64,000 nt of DNA from Arion vulgaris (GCA_020796225.1 CM036755.1:83337803-83401802), one strand, 5' to 3'; shown: positions 1 to 10,067, counted from the stretch's first letter. A program made the numbers and translations. The notes: generated from the sequence alone by a model not told the origin.

Positions 1-700
1 TCTGAGTGAAAACCCTCATAGACATCGTGGTCGAAAACCGCTGCGTTACGCCATGTCTCTTTGTTTGGACGGTACTCTCCAAGGGTGGGTGGAAGGAGAC
101 ATAACCTCTCTAGTTGGTAGGATATTTTCCTGGCGTCAGCTATCAAACAATTGTGTGTGTCCCTAGTTTGCATCTCCTAGTCTGAAATGCAGTCACTCTT
201 AAATTTTAAAAGCTCGACACTGGTCTCGCTAACGGGCCATTCTCTCACAGAAAGCAATAATGACTCTGCAGGTACAAATGTAGTATGGTGATCTGCCCTG
301 ACGAGGTGTAGTCATCTTTCTAGATTTCACCGGGGATGTGGGGATCAGCTCTGAACGGTTAGTTCTTAGCATGTTCTCGCTACCCAGAGTTATGTTTCTG
401 CATCGCTGTAAGATATCTGGTTGAACCTAAGTGTACTCATATGCTTGTCTCAAAGATTACTTTTCAAAGCACGACCTCACATGATCTCACGGCAAAACAG
501 ATAATGGTTCCTTAGATATCACGATTTTACTTGGTTAACCGTGGCATATATACAACTAATACTGATGAACAAAGGTGAGAAGACGAGTACACTCTAAACC
601 CACTATTTAGTGAATATCGGACTGGTAAAGCAAATAACACTGCTTGATTACAAACTTAACTTATATATTCTTTCCTTTGGATAACCAAAATGTATAGAGA
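1..700. other. No recognisable feature
   Basis: I see no long reading frame, repeat array, tRNA-like box or known transposon motif here. The composition is like the rest of the window. It could be diverged mobile-element DNA or ordinary intergenic sequence. Confidence 0.5.
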
Positions 701-720
701 TGGTATATATATATACAGCA

Positions 721-880
721 GTACACAAAATTTGTTAGTTGCGGCCAGAAGAAAAATGTGTACAGAATAGTACACATACTTTGTTTTCAGTTACAGAAGG
801 ACAAAAAAAGTGTACAGAATAGTACACATAATTTGTTTTCAGTTACAGAAGGACAAAAACGTGTACATAAGACGAAAAGG
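721..880. repeat. Imperfect 52-bp direct repeat (2-3 units)
   Basis: The segment GTGTACAGAATAGTACACA recurs at about 758 and 810 (spacing 52 bp), followed each time by TTTGTTTTCAGTTACAGAAG. A degenerate further unit follows. The core is itself near-palindromic (GTGTAC...GTACAC). Confidence 0.7.
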
Positions 881-1030
881 TGTACAGAAGCGGAAAAATG
901 TCTGCGTATTAATACTAATTTAAGCTAAAATTAAAAAAAAAGAAGTGTATAGAAAAGATTTAAAAAACAACTTTTGCAGTTTTTAGTTTAGAAATGTTCA
1001 ATCTGGACATAACTTTAGCTTTCTCTGCTT

Positions 1031-1195
1031 TAGTTTAGTCGTCAGATCACCATCACTGCACGTCGAGCCAATTAGTCGGTAACTGCTCCAATCTCTCCCT
1101 CAGTATGTTTCTCAGTTTAGTTTAGTCGTCAGATCATCATCACTGTACGTCGAAACAATTAGTCGGTAACTGCTCCAATCTCTCCCTCAGTATGT
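1031..1195. repeat. 87-bp tandem duplication
   Basis: AGTTTAGTCGTCAGATCA begins at 1032 and again at 1119. The two units are nearly identical and differ by scattered substitutions. Confidence 0.85.
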
Positions 1196-1250
1196 ATCTG
1201 TGGCGACTAACGACCCCAGTTTGTTATTGTTAACTTACTATTATTCTTTG

Positions 1251-1570
1251 GTTACTATCATATTGTTCTTGTCTAGCTACTTGCTTATTGGATACCATCA
1301 TATTGTTCTTGTCTAGCTACTTGCTTATTGGATACCATCATATTGTTCTTGTCTAGCTACTTGCTTATTGGCTACTATCATATTGTTCTTGTCTAGCTAC
1401 TTGCTTATTGGATACCATCATATTGTTCTTGTATAGCTACTTGCTTATTGGATACCATCATATTGTTCTTGTGTAGCTACTTGCTTATTGGCTACTATCA
1501 TATTGTTCTTGTGTAGCTACTTGCTTATTGGATACCATCATATTGTTCTTGTCTAGCTACTTGCTTATTG
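1251..1570. repeat. 40-bp tandem array, left part (about 8 units)
   Basis: The unit begins GATACCATCATATTGTTCTT and ends CTAGCTACTTGCTTATTG. Units differ at GATACC/GCTACT/GTTACC and GTCTAG/GTGTAG. The same array resumes at about 2851, so the PLE between is an insertion. Confidence 0.95.
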
Positions 1571-1675
1571 GTTATCGAAATAGGGAAGACTGCAGTAAAA
1601 CTTGGTAAATAGTGAAACACGTACAAACAAAGTACTATAGTTTTACTAAATATATAAACAGTGACGATAAACAGC

Positions 1676-1705
1676 AACGTTTCGACCAACAAGGCCTTTA
1701 TCAAG
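1676..1705 (-). ncRNA. Hammerhead-like motif in PLE terminal region (left arm)
   Basis: The minus strand reads TTGATAAAG, stem GGCC, loop, GGTC, then GAAACGTTG. The layout resembles a hammerhead core (CUGANGA, stem II, GAAA), but TGATAAA is not the canonical core. Hammerhead ribozymes are known in PLE terminal repeats. Activity is not claimed. Confidence 0.4.
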
Positions 1706-1933
1706 CAAACGAACAAACAGGAGTGACAAATTAAAATTAAACACAAATGGACGACCAAATACCAACGTATCTAAGGAAAATCTGGAATAAAAACGAATAA
1801 CGAAATAAATGTAACACAAAAACACACATAAAAACTAGAAATAGAAAGAAACAATGAAACATCTAGTAAATATATAACTTGAATACATGCAACATATACC
1901 CATATAGATTATAAAGCATGGGAAGAGAAAGTA

Positions 1934-2400
1934 CTAAGAAGCATAAGAATGTAATACATGCGACATATACCCATATAGATTATAAAGCATGGGAAGGAAA
2001 GTACTAAGAAGCATAAGAATGTAATCGTTGAGCCCGCGTGGTCGCAAGGTACCATACAAAGAAATCAAACGATTCTCCAGAGCAAATCGACTACGATCAT
2101 CAGAGGAACATGATCGGATGGCTGTGACCTGGACATCGCAAGCTCCTGAATGGCCAGTATCATTGAAATGGGTAGCTACAGGGGTTACAGAGCATTGGCG
2201 TATATCGCGCAAGTGTTGGGCGAATCGGTCACTGAGTCTCCTGCCGGTTTCCCAATATAGGCCTTGTTGCACCGCTTGCAGATAATGGCATAGATAATAT
2301 TACGGACTCGCACGTGAAACTGTCTTCAACAACGAACGTGGCTTTTGGAAAAGACACCGTGCGGGTCTGTATTACATATGATACTGGCCATTCAGGAGCT
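1934..2400 (-). pseudogene. PLE GIY-YIG endonuclease domain, minus copy, frameshifted
   Basis: The minus strand encodes the C-terminal endonuclease of a Penelope-like polyprotein. Landmarks are CKRCNKAYIG, then ETGRRLSDRFAQHLRDI, the histidine-containing VATHFN segment, and the closing ALENRLISLYGTLRP. In PLEs this domain nicks target DNA to prime reverse transcription. A one-base shift falls between the AYIG and ETGRR blocks, so no single frame covers the domain, and the reverse transcriptase is missing. Upstream linker (SFPKATFVVEDSFTC) lies at about 2330-2400. It is a dead fragment. Confidence 0.85.
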
Positions 2401-2530
2401 TGCGATGTCCAGGTCACAGCCATCCGATCATGTTCCTCTGATGATCGTATCGATTTGCTCTGGAGAATCGGTTGATTTCTTTGTATGGTACTTGCTGACA
2501 CGGCTCAACGTATTACATTCTTATGCTTCT
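2380..2530 (+). pseudogene. PLE GIY-YIG endonuclease C-terminal fragment, plus copy
   Basis: This is the inverted counterpart of the minus-strand copy. The plus strand starts inside the GHSGACDVQ segment and runs through the SSDD...R region to the C-terminus, then continues into the same AGTACTTTCTCTTCCCATGC 3' flank. The catalytic YIG part is absent. Confidence 0.75.
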
Positions 2531-2760
2531 TAGTACTTTCTCTTCCCATGCTTTATAATCTATATGGGTATATTTGCATGTATTCAAGTTATATATTTAC
2601 TAGATGTTTCATTGTTTCTTTTCTATTTCTAGTTTTATGTGTGTTTTTGTGTTACATTTATTTCGTTATTCGTTTTTATTCCAGATTTTACTTAGATACG
2701 TTGGTATTTGGTCGTCCATTTGTGTTTAATTTTAATTTGTCACTCCTGTTTGTTCGTTTG

Positions 2761-2790
2761 CTTGATAAAGGCCTTGTTGGTCGAAACGTT
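2761..2790 (+). ncRNA. Hammerhead-like motif in PLE terminal region (right arm)
   Basis: This is the same motif as in the left arm on the opposite strand: TTGATAAAG, a four-pair stem, then CGAAACGTTG. See the finding on stem covariation among copies. Confidence 0.4.
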
Positions 2791-2850
2791 GCTGTTTATC
2801 GTCACTGTTTATGTATTTTGTAAAACTATAGTACTTGTTTGTACGTGTTT

Positions 2851-3985
2851 CACTGCTTATTGGTTACCATCATATTGTCCTTGTGTAGCTACTTGCTTAT
2901 TGGATACCATCATATTGTTCTTGTCTAGCTACTTGCTTATTGGTTACCATCATATTGTTCTTGTCTAGCTACTTGCTTATTGGATACCATCATATTGTTC
3001 TTGTGTAGCTACTGCTTATTGGATACCATCATATTGTTCTTGTGTAGCTACTTGCTTATTGGATACCATCATATTGTTCTTGTCTAGCTACTTGCTTATT
3101 GGATACCATCATATTGTTCTTGTCTAGCTACTTGCTTATTGGCTACTATCATATTGTTCTTGTCTAGCTACTTGCTTATTGGATACCATCATATTGTTCT
3201 TGTCTAGCTACTTGCTTATTGGTTACCATCATATTGTCCTTGTGTAGCTACTTGCTTATTGGATACCATCATATTGTTCTTGTCTAGCTACTTGCTTATT
3301 GGTTACCATCATATTGTTCTTGTCTAGCTACTTGCTTATTGGATACCATCATATTGTTCTTGTCTAGCTACTTGCTTATTGGATACCATCAATATTGTCC
3401 TTGTCTAGCTACTTGCTTATTGGATACCATCATATTGTTCTTGTCTAGCTACTTGCTTATTGGCTACTATCATATTGTTCTTGTCTAGCTACTTGCTTAT
3501 TGGCTACTATCATATTGTTCTTGTGTAGCTACTTGCTTATTGGATACCATCATATTGTTCTTGTGTAGCTACTTGCTTATTGGATACCATCATATTGTTC
3601 TTGTGTAGCTACTTGCTTATTGGATACCATCATATTGTTCTTGTCTAGCTACTTGCTTATTGGATACCATCATATTGTTCTTGTCTAGCTACTTGCTTAT
3701 TGGATACCATCATATTGTTCTTGTTAGCTACTTGCTTATTGGTCCCTATCATATTGTTCTTGTCTAGCTACTTGCTTATTGGATACCATCATATTGTTCT
3801 TGTCTAGCTACTTGCTTATTGGATACCATCATATTGTTCTTGTCTAGCTACTTGCTTATTGGCTACTATCATATTGTTCTTGTCTAGCTACTTGCTTATT
3901 GGATACCATCATATTGTTCTTGTCTAGCTACTTGCTTATTGGATACCATCATATTGTTCTTGTCTAGCTACTTGCTTTTTAGTTA
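2851..3985. repeat. 40-bp tandem array, right part (about 28 units)
   Basis: It continues the 1251-1570 array with the same unit and variants. One unit lacks a base at about 3012 and one has an extra A at about 3391. It ends at CTTGCTTTTTAGTTATTAG, where a LINE fragment begins. Confidence 0.95.
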
Positions 3986-4002
3986 TTAGTTACTAAACTG
4001 AC

Positions 4003-4565
4003 GTCATTGCACTCCGGCAGACCCACATGTGCTCAATTCTCCCCTCCCCAACATATATCAAAGGGTATGCATACTGATGGTTCCCGTGGCTCGCTGATTA
4101 AACACACTCCTAACTCCACACCTCAGGCAACCAGTTCTACTTGTACAACGGGTATCTCCAAACTGCCTAAATCGCTGGATTGATTCAACATCTATTTTAG
4201 TGTCCTCATCCAACAGACAGTCGAGAAGAGACCAAAGAACATCCTCCTTATCCATCTTCAACTCGTCAACAATTGATGCTGTTGATGCTAGCCTGTCCGC
4301 GCTCTCATTACCGTAAACACCCGCATGTCCAGGACAGTATATCCACTTAAGCCGTTGGAGGTTAGAAACGTCTATAGACGACATCCACTCATATCGAAAC
4401 CTGCCCTTCTGGATCTTGTGAAGTATCGACTGAGAGTCAGATACAACAATAGCGGCAGCAAATAGTCTCAGAGATCCAATGGAGGGCAGCAGTAACGGCC
4501 TCAACCTCCATCTTCATACTAGAAGTAGTTGTCCTGTAGGCTCAACTTCGCTCTGCAACAACCCT
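4003..4565 (-). pseudogene. LINE-H ribonuclease H / C-terminal fragment
   Basis: The minus strand encodes an RNase H-like domain of a non-LTR retrotransposon. TTTSSMKMEVEAVTAAL holds the catalytic Glu, VVSDSQS an Asp, and CPGHAGVYGNESADRLAS the final Asp. A diverged C-terminal tail follows (EHMWVCRSAM near 4020, compare EHLWTCPECN at 5560). RNase H removes RNA from the cDNA hybrid during retrotransposition. At least two frameshifts separate the blocks, and the first YTDGS motif and the RT are absent. It abuts the end of the 40-bp array, so it may have inserted there. The next fragment belongs to the same LINE group but lies on the other strand. Confidence 0.85.
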
Positions 4566-4810
4566 ACCATTCAAAAATGACATTCTTAAAGCATTGAGAG
4601 AGTCTTTCCCAACAGAGGCACTTCAGGGTTGTGAATACAAGTCACTGACCAGAATGAGAAAAATGGGTATCAGTATTGTTACAGCCGGAAAAGAACGACA
4701 TACCAAATATGCAAAAAGATTGATTAATCAACATCTAACTGGCGTGTTGTGCCGCAGAAGGCTACCGGAGTTGTTGAAGCAGAGATCGGAGCACACATGG
4801 ACATAACTGG
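4566..4810 (+). pseudogene. LINE-H related C-terminal fragment
   Basis: The plus strand encodes only the region after the RNase H domain: GKERHTKYAKRLINQHLTG and LLKQRSEHTWT. It aligns with GVARKEQHNRYMSRLVNQNRTG and RRRSEHLWTCPEC of the copies at 5.5 kb and 55.4 kb. It is more diverged than those two copies are from each other. It faces the minus-strand fragment head to head. Confidence 0.75.
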
Positions 4811-4977
4811 GGTGCTATGATGATAGTCCTCATATAACTGATAACTGGTAACAAAAGTTGTGTGACCATACATATCCACTGTACCTTGCCCTATTATTGT
4901 TCTCTCTAGGTTGTCAAAGAATGGTTTACCAGTCTGAAGAGTGGTGACAAAGTTGTGTTATGACAACCTATCTACAT
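4811..4977. other. No recognisable feature
   Basis: I see nothing assignable between the LINE fragment and the tRNA-like SINE head. Confidence 0.4.
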
Positions 4978-5070
4978 CTACTGTCGGGGTCTATGTGACG
5001 TAGAGGTTAGATGCTCGACTCTAAATCCAAAGGTACTCGGTTAGCTTTCCCGTGCAGCTATTGGAATATT
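4978..5070 (+). mobile_element. tRNA-derived SINE head (diverged)
   Basis: GTGACGTAGAGGTTAGATGC looks like a pol III A box, and GGTACTCGGTTAGC followed by TTTCCCGTGCA fits a decayed B box and T-arm. The body extends an uncertain distance towards 5220. Confidence 0.5.
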
Positions 5071-5317
5071 TCTTCAGAAATCCCTGATCTCAGTGTAAGT
5101 GAGGCCTAGTTCCTAGTCATATCGGAGAAAGACCATGAAACGGACGTCCTGTGCAATTTGAATATGTAAGTCCTACAAAATGAAGATACTAGACTCACTA
5201 TTCGTAATTTAAATTTCAATATAGATGGAGACTACAGTAAAACTATGTAGAATTGCGAATCACGTAATAACAAATTACTGTAGTTTTACAAAATACAAAC
5301 ACAATGTCAATACACAG

Positions 5318-5348
5318 CAACGTTTCGACCAAAAAGGTCTTTATCAAG
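5318..5348 (-). ncRNA. Hammerhead-like motif in PLE terminal region
   Basis: The minus strand reads CTTGATAAA, stem GACC, loop TTTTT, stem GGTC, then GAAACGTTG. The stem differs in sequence from the copies at 1.7 and 2.8 kb but still pairs. Confidence 0.4.
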
Positions 5349-5531
5349 CAAACGATACAACAAAAGTGACGAATGTCACAGAACACTACATATAGACTTT
5401 GACAAAGACATTACAACAGTTAAAAATGAATGAAAATATGTGACTTAAAGCGAATAACGAAATAAATACAGAAAAACTAGAAGTGAAAAAAGAAGATAAA
5501 CAATACAAAAATCAAGAAAATATATGACTCA

Positions 5532-6458
5532 GTTTCAGTTTCAGTTTGGAATATCTTCATTGCACTCCGGACATGTCCATAGGTGCTCCGATCTCCTTCG
5601 CAATATCTCCAACAGCGTCCAGCGACTGACCGTACCAGTTCGATTTTGATTGACGAGCCTACTCATGTACCTGTTATGCTGTTCTTTTCTTGCTACTCCA
5701 ATCTTCAAACCCAGCTCCTGCAATCTAGTAGTTGACGTGGATTGGTTTAAATGAAAATCTTCTTTGCGGCCACACTCTATGAGGGCATTCAAAATATCTG
5801 CTCTATCCATTGGCTGTTCGTCAGATATGGTGGCAGAGCCAGCCAGCCTGTCTGCTCTTTCATTGCCAACGACACCAATGTGCCCCAGAACCAAGATAAG
5901 TGTGATTCCGCAAATTGTTGACGCTTGTAGTGATTCAGTCCATTTCCTGCGCATCGAACTAGCCTCTACCTTGCGTTTCATACTCAATGAATCACTCATA
6001 ATGCACGCATGAGTGTAGTTTTGTGACTCCAGCCAACGTGAAGCATTAGTCACCGCTAGTACCTCCATTGTCATGCTGCTTGTTGTCATACGAAATGCAC
6101 CACTGGCCTCATGGACCATTCTGCCACATGAGCTTGCAGAGAAGGCTCATGCGGACTTTTCGTGACGAACTAACGATCCATCCGTGTAAATCACAACGAC
6201 ACCTTCATTGCAGTTTTCATCAATGATAGCCTTGACGTCTGCATCCAGCGCGACGGGATTCCTCTCTTTGCAACTTTTGTCAAATTTAATGATGATGGAA
6301 AAAGTGTTCCCATATATTGAAGGCATCGCTATCCATTCTTCCCCATAATTGATATTTGTGAGCCCGCATACCAGTTGAACAGTGTCTGCAGCACGGCCAA
6401 CCCACGACTTGCCCCGCTTTAATCGATTTCCTCTACTGGTGCTGAGCATCTCTTACTA
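5532..6458 (-). mobile_element. LINE-H copy (RNase H and C-terminus), 5'-truncated
   Basis: The minus strand encodes the 3' part of a LINE. All four RNase H acidic motifs are visible: VVIYTDGS (about 6180), SSMTMEVLAV, IMSDSLSM and GNERADRLAG. A C-terminal region with RRRSEHLWTCPECNEDIPN follows, and CPEC may be part of a zinc-binding motif. A frame change near 6140 splits YTDGS from the rest. The 3' end is a short TGAAAC repeat tail at 5532-5545. The copy at 54.1-55.5 kb is the same family and ends at the same tail. It inserted into a PLE, leaving what looks like a 6-bp duplication (GACTCA). Confidence 0.9.
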
Positions 6459-6516
6459 GACTCATATACATTTAACATATACACATATAAAATATAGAGC
6501 ATGAGAAGTGAAAGTA

Positions 6517-6800
6517 CTAAGAAGCATAGGAATGTAGAGAGTTAAGTTTATTAGGTCGCAAGGTACTATATAAAGAAATAGAGCGATTCTCCAGAGCAAA
6601 TCGACTACGATCGTCAGAGGAACATGATCGGATGGCCGTGGCCTGGATGTCGCGAGCACACAAATGGTCAGTTCCATTGAAATGAGTGGCTACAGGGGTC
6701 ACAGAGCATTGGCGTGTATCGCGTAAGTGTTGACCGAAACGGTCACTGAGCATTGTGCCTGTTTCGCCGATAAATGCCTTAGCACACCGCTTACAAGTGA
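6517..6800 (-). pseudogene. PLE GIY-YIG endonuclease domain
   Basis: The minus strand encodes CKRCAKAFIGETG, then LSDRFGQHLRDTRQ, VATHFN, SSDDRSRFALENRSISLYSTLRP. Unlike the 1.9-kb copy, YIG (here FIG) and ETG stay in one frame, so the endonuclease half may read through. It lies downstream of the RT remnant at 6888-7425 and belongs to the PLE spanning 5229-7425. Confidence 0.85.
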
Positions 6801-6887
6801 TAGCTTAGATTATATTTCTGGACTCGTATGTGAAACCATCTTCAATAACAAACGTGCCTAAAGGAAAAGATACAGTACGAATCTGTA

Positions 6888-7425
6888 TCATATAAACACA
6901 CGTATTGCAATGCCAACGGCCACACTGGACAGTGCCAAAATGACTCTGGATATTGGACTTAAGGCGACTGTGTACCAATATATCTTAAAGTCTTCTGTCT
7001 CGTCTGTAAGCCACCAAAGGATAGTTGGGGGAGACTGAACGGGTCTCAGGATCAGACTTAAGGATAGATATATGACGGAATAAAACTTTTTCACCAGTGA
7101 ACTATGAGGGTGAAAAGTTAAGATAAGTTTTACCCTGTCAGAGTCGGCAGTCCTATGCTGGTTGGTAAGGGCCTGCTGGCGAGTAATTTTCTGATCTCGA
7201 TGCATAGCAGATACAAGCACTTTCTCAGGGTATAGGCGCTTGCGGAATAAATCACGCATCTCGCGAGCTCTATCAAGAAAATCATCGTCCTCGCTACAAA
7301 GGTGACGAAGGTGCAAGAGCTGTGAGAATGGCAAAGAATCACAGCAAGTCTGGGGATAGGAAAACGTATAAAGTAGAAAACTATGTGCATCAGTAGTCTT
7401 ATAATATACTGATGTAGTGATAGTG
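6888..7425 (-). pseudogene. PLE reverse transcriptase C-terminal region
   Basis: The minus strand encodes the thumb and linker part of a Penelope-type RT: YYKTTDAHSFLLYTFSYP, then LPFSQLLHLRHLCSEDDDFL, MRDLFRKRLYPEKVL, ITRQQAL and KLILTFHPH. The same order is seen in the copy at 10.1-10.8 kb. At least one frameshift (about 7334) and the loss of everything upstream of KTTDAHS, including the catalytic YxDD, make it inactive. It ends against a SINE at about 7425. Confidence 0.85.
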
Positions 7426-7510
7426 GTGTCTGTGGCTTAGGGATAGTGACTCGGTCTATTAACCCCGACGTTCTGAGTTCGATTACGCTGCGGACAATTT
7501 GGTTGCATAT
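7426..7510 (+). mobile_element. tRNA-derived SINE head
   Basis: TGTGGCTTAGGGATAGTGAC resembles an A box, and GAGTTCGATTACG resembles a B box about 50 bp later. The tail GCAATGGCAAACTACTAAACG just downstream is typical of SINE bodies. Probably not a working tRNA. Confidence 0.65.
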
Positions 7511-7871
7511 TGTTTCCGTGGATTTTTACAAAGGACGATGGCACCACCCTTTCAGAAAGCAATGGCAAACTACTAAACGTAATAATGCCTAGAAAAATCA
7601 CAAGAAGCGTTAAGCTGGGGTTTTTAGCAAAGTCCTATAAAGGATATGCAATTAATTGTTTAGTGATAGTAGATAGGTATATGGTGAGTAATGTCAAGAA
7701 AGTTGACACAAGAAGTGGAGATGTGAGAGGTAAAACGGATAGCAGAAGTGAGAACATTAAGGAAATTTATGAAGCATGACAAATCAGCTTCAGACATATC
7801 AGTAATGCCAATACTAACTAAATGTAAAAACGGAACAGAAGGTGATACTAGACTAAAAATGTAGAATTCGT
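7511..7871. other. Probable SINE body and unassigned DNA
   Basis: The first 120 bp look like a SINE body. An 89-codon frame (7510-7779) has no recognisable motif. No other structure is seen. Confidence 0.4.
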
Positions 7872-8455
7872 TCCAAAATTCGTGAGCACACTAACGTTTA
7901 ATTTAATCGAAATCTACCGGATGGATAACAATAATTTTTTTGCAGGCTGTCTTATATACCTTACAAATTCATGTTCAACTAATTGGCAGGTAGCTTGGTT
8001 GCTGCTCAGAGCGTTTAAAAGAAAATATAATTTTGCATAAGTACAACAAAATGATAATCAAAGTTTAGAATTCACAGTAATACACAAAATGACGGCGAAT
8101 GTTTACAAAGGCGTATCCATAATACATATTACAAGCAGTGTGACATAGTGAACTAATGATACCTTCCACTTATATCAATAAAAGTAAATGGTGTGTGCAT
8201 ACGCCAATGACAAACTTTCGGATACAGGGGGAAATAATTACTTCCATGGGATTCCCGATTTTCACTTGCGCTAAATTGCATGTAAAACACGCAAATGCGT
8301 AATTACAGGAATTAACCGTACTGTTAAACTTCTACATGTATACCAAATAAACATCGGTACTATTTTACTAACAAATAAGTAAAATCTGATAGCACTAAAG
8401 GTTTTGGTGTTAAAAACATACTTTACAAAGGTCGCCACTCTTATCTTTAGAAAAT
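7872..8455 (-). repeat. Dispersed element R41, copy with a single 41-bp unit
   Basis: Read on the minus strand, this matches 47.9-50.0 kb on the plus strand over its length. Shared words include GAGTGGCGACCTTT, TTTGGTATACATGTAGAAGT, AAGTGAAAATCG and ACAAAATGATAATCAAAGTT. At about 7962-8005 it has one copy of the 41-bp unit (TAGCTTGGTTG is the complement of CAACTAAGCTA) that is amplified about 28-fold in the other copy. The outer end, GGAACGAATTC beside CGTGAGCACACTAA, is shared too. No coding capacity is seen; it could be a non-autonomous transposon. Confidence 0.85.
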
Positions 8456-8649
8456 GTTTTTTAAAGTCGTTTCTGTCAAGTGGATGATTTTATACCAGTC
8501 GGTAATGATGTTCACGATGTGCGGAAGCCTACAAATCTAGTCTAGTCCGAGCGGATCAGATCAGATCGGGAGGAAACCGAGGGAAGCTGCGGTGATACGT
8601 AGTAAATTGGCGTTTAAAGACAAAGACACGTATGTATGGTATTACATAA
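8456..8649. other. Unassigned DNA
   Basis: The string GTAATGATGTTCACGA (about 8503) also occurs at about 10831 in PLE RT sequence. This may be a tiny PLE remnant. Nothing else is recognised. Confidence 0.3.
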
Positions 8650-8692
8650 GCAAGCAAAAATTAATAGCAAAATGATAAAACTAACAAAAAAC

Positions 8693-8721
8693 CAACGTTT
8701 CGATCGTAGACCTTTATCAAG
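8693..8721 (-). ncRNA. Hammerhead-like motif in PLE 3' region
   Basis: The minus strand reads CTTGATAAA, GGTC, TAC loop, GATC, GAAACGTTG. The stem contains one G-U pair and differs from the other copies. Confidence 0.4.
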
Positions 8722-9240
8722 GAAAACAAATATAGACAAGGAATACTAAATAAACTAAAGCATAGATCTAAATGAGAAGGATGACTAGCGATACGGCAAA
8801 TACTAACCTGTAACCAAGCACACCGTGCAAAAACTGAAAGTCTACACGAGGTGATGTGGATACATAGAGCAGCAGAGGCGTGTGTGTCGGGCCACCTCCG
8901 ATACTGGAAGACGATGGTGCAAGTGTGAGCCGGATGAAGATTAAACAGGGGGAGACAACTCTCTAATATGGAAAGCAGTGCGGGAAGAAGTAATTTGAGC
9001 CGTACCAACTCGAAAACATCGCACCACCCCACATCCCCAACAATAATCACCCCATAAGTATTTGCCAGAAAGGGATGATAAGAATGGTTTAGTAACGACA
9101 AGAGGAAACATGGCACCAGACGGTGTAAAGTAGCTTACCAGTGGTGCTGGGAATTCGACAAACGTCAGGCCGAAAAGACAAAGACTCCTGGGCCAATGTG
9201 CAAAATAAATGTACAGGGAACGGACCTCTCTGAGTTCACT

Positions 9241-9411
9241 GTCAGAGTGTAGGAGACATAGTAACTAACGACTTCCAAAAGCATGAAAGCCCCCGCTGTC
9301 AGAGTGTAGGAGACATAGTAACTAACGACTTCCAAAAGCATGAAAGCCCCCGCTGTCAGAGTGTAGGAGACATAGTAACTAACGACTTCCAAAAGCATGA
9401 AAGCCCTCGCT
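9241..9411. repeat. Three 57-bp tandem repeats in PLE 3' region
   Basis: Units begin GTCAGAGTGTAGGAGACATA at 9241, 9298 and 9355 and are almost identical. They lie between the GIY-YIG end and the 3' terminal motif. Confidence 0.95.
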
Positions 9412-9671
9412 CACATGATTTTAAGGAGTCATCAGTGACCTTAGCTTCATACATATATGCAGGGTATAAAAAGCGGTGTCAAGAGTGGCTGCGTAGGTGC
9501 ACATACGAGCTGAAAGAGCAAAGCATGACGGTTTAATGGCCAGGGATGCCAAGGGGAGAGAGGGAAAGGGGGGAGGAGAAGGACGAGGTAAAGAGGAGTG
9601 TGATGTTAAAAGTAAGGGGGGGAGGGGTTTTGGAAAGGGAAAGAGGGAAGGGCAGAGAAGAAAGAAGAACA

Positions 9672-10061
9672 CTAAGCGTACTGAAGTCGTATATTAATCC
9701 CATTAGGTGCCAACACTCCGAGTTGGACGATGAGGCGACATTCCAGCGCTAGCCGGCTGCGGTCATCTGAGGAGCCCGGCACCAGACCGGTGATAGAGAC
9801 ATCTCGACTACCTCGATGACTAGGACCATTGAAGCGGACCGCCACAGGTGTGGATGCGCTGTTGGAGATATCCCGGAGGTGCTGGGAGAAGCGGTCAGCA
9901 AGCCGTACGCCTGTCTCCCCTATGTACGCTATTCCGCAGCGCTTACACAGAATGGTATTGATGAGGTTGCGGGATACACAGGAGAAGCCAAGTCGGATAG
10001 TGAACGGTGTCTTGGGAAAGGAAATGGTGGAGGCCTGAAAAACGTAGGACATGTGAAACAA
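9672..10061 (-). pseudogene. PLE GIY-YIG endonuclease domain (open frame)
   Basis: A 129-codon minus-strand frame contains the linker (STISFPKTPFTIRLGFSC) and a full GIY-YIG-type domain: CKRCGIAYIGETG, RLADRFSQHLRDI, VAVRFN, SSDDRSRLALECRLIVQLGVLAPNG. The Tyr-Ile-Gly, the Arg of RFSQH and the Glu of LALEC are in place. The frame breaks upstream, separating it from the RT. The family cleaves target DNA to start reverse transcription. Confidence 0.9.
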
Positions 10062-10067
10062 CGGGAC

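Larger units (their letters stand above)
1571..2850. mobile_element. Fold-back Penelope-like element pair inside the 40-bp array
   Basis: Two 3' portions of one PLE lie head to head. The left arm reads on the minus strand (2400 down to about 1575) and the right arm on the plus strand (2380 to 2850). Both carry the same outer region, with a GATAAAGGCC...GGTCGAAACG motif, and the same GIY-YIG coding end. The centre is a short spacer with upstream linker sequence belonging only to the minus copy. The words GCTCCTGAATGGCCAGTAT (about 2141) and its complement (about 2382) mark the switch point. The left arm also has a roughly 70-bp internal duplication (about 1885-2022). It could be two independent insertions, but the shared breakpoint favours a fold-back product. 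Inverted or partial copies are known for PLEs. Confidence 0.8.
5229..7425 (-). mobile_element. Penelope-like element, 5'-truncated, split by a LINE
   Basis: Reading on the minus strand, this PLE has part of the RT (7425-6888), the linker, a GIY-YIG domain (about 6790-6517), and a 3' region with the hammerhead-like motif (5348-5318), ending near 5229. The tract GTTTTACTGTAGTCT at the end matches the outer end of the 1571-2850 PLE. A LINE-H copy sits at 5532-6458. GACTCA flanks it at 5526-5531 and 6459-6464, and removing it joins AATATATGACTCA to TATACATTTAACATATACAC, as in the uninterrupted PLE at 1880. The PLE therefore predates that LINE copy. Confidence 0.85.

Noticed and set aside
4003..4810. 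Twin-primed (5'-inverted) single LINE insertion
   Set aside because: Both the minus and plus pieces contain the same C-terminal region (EHMWVC and SEHTWT), so they are two separate related copies, not two parts of one.
7510..7779. 89-codon frame after a SINE head
   Set aside because: Its start lies in a SINE body and the sequence has no known motif.
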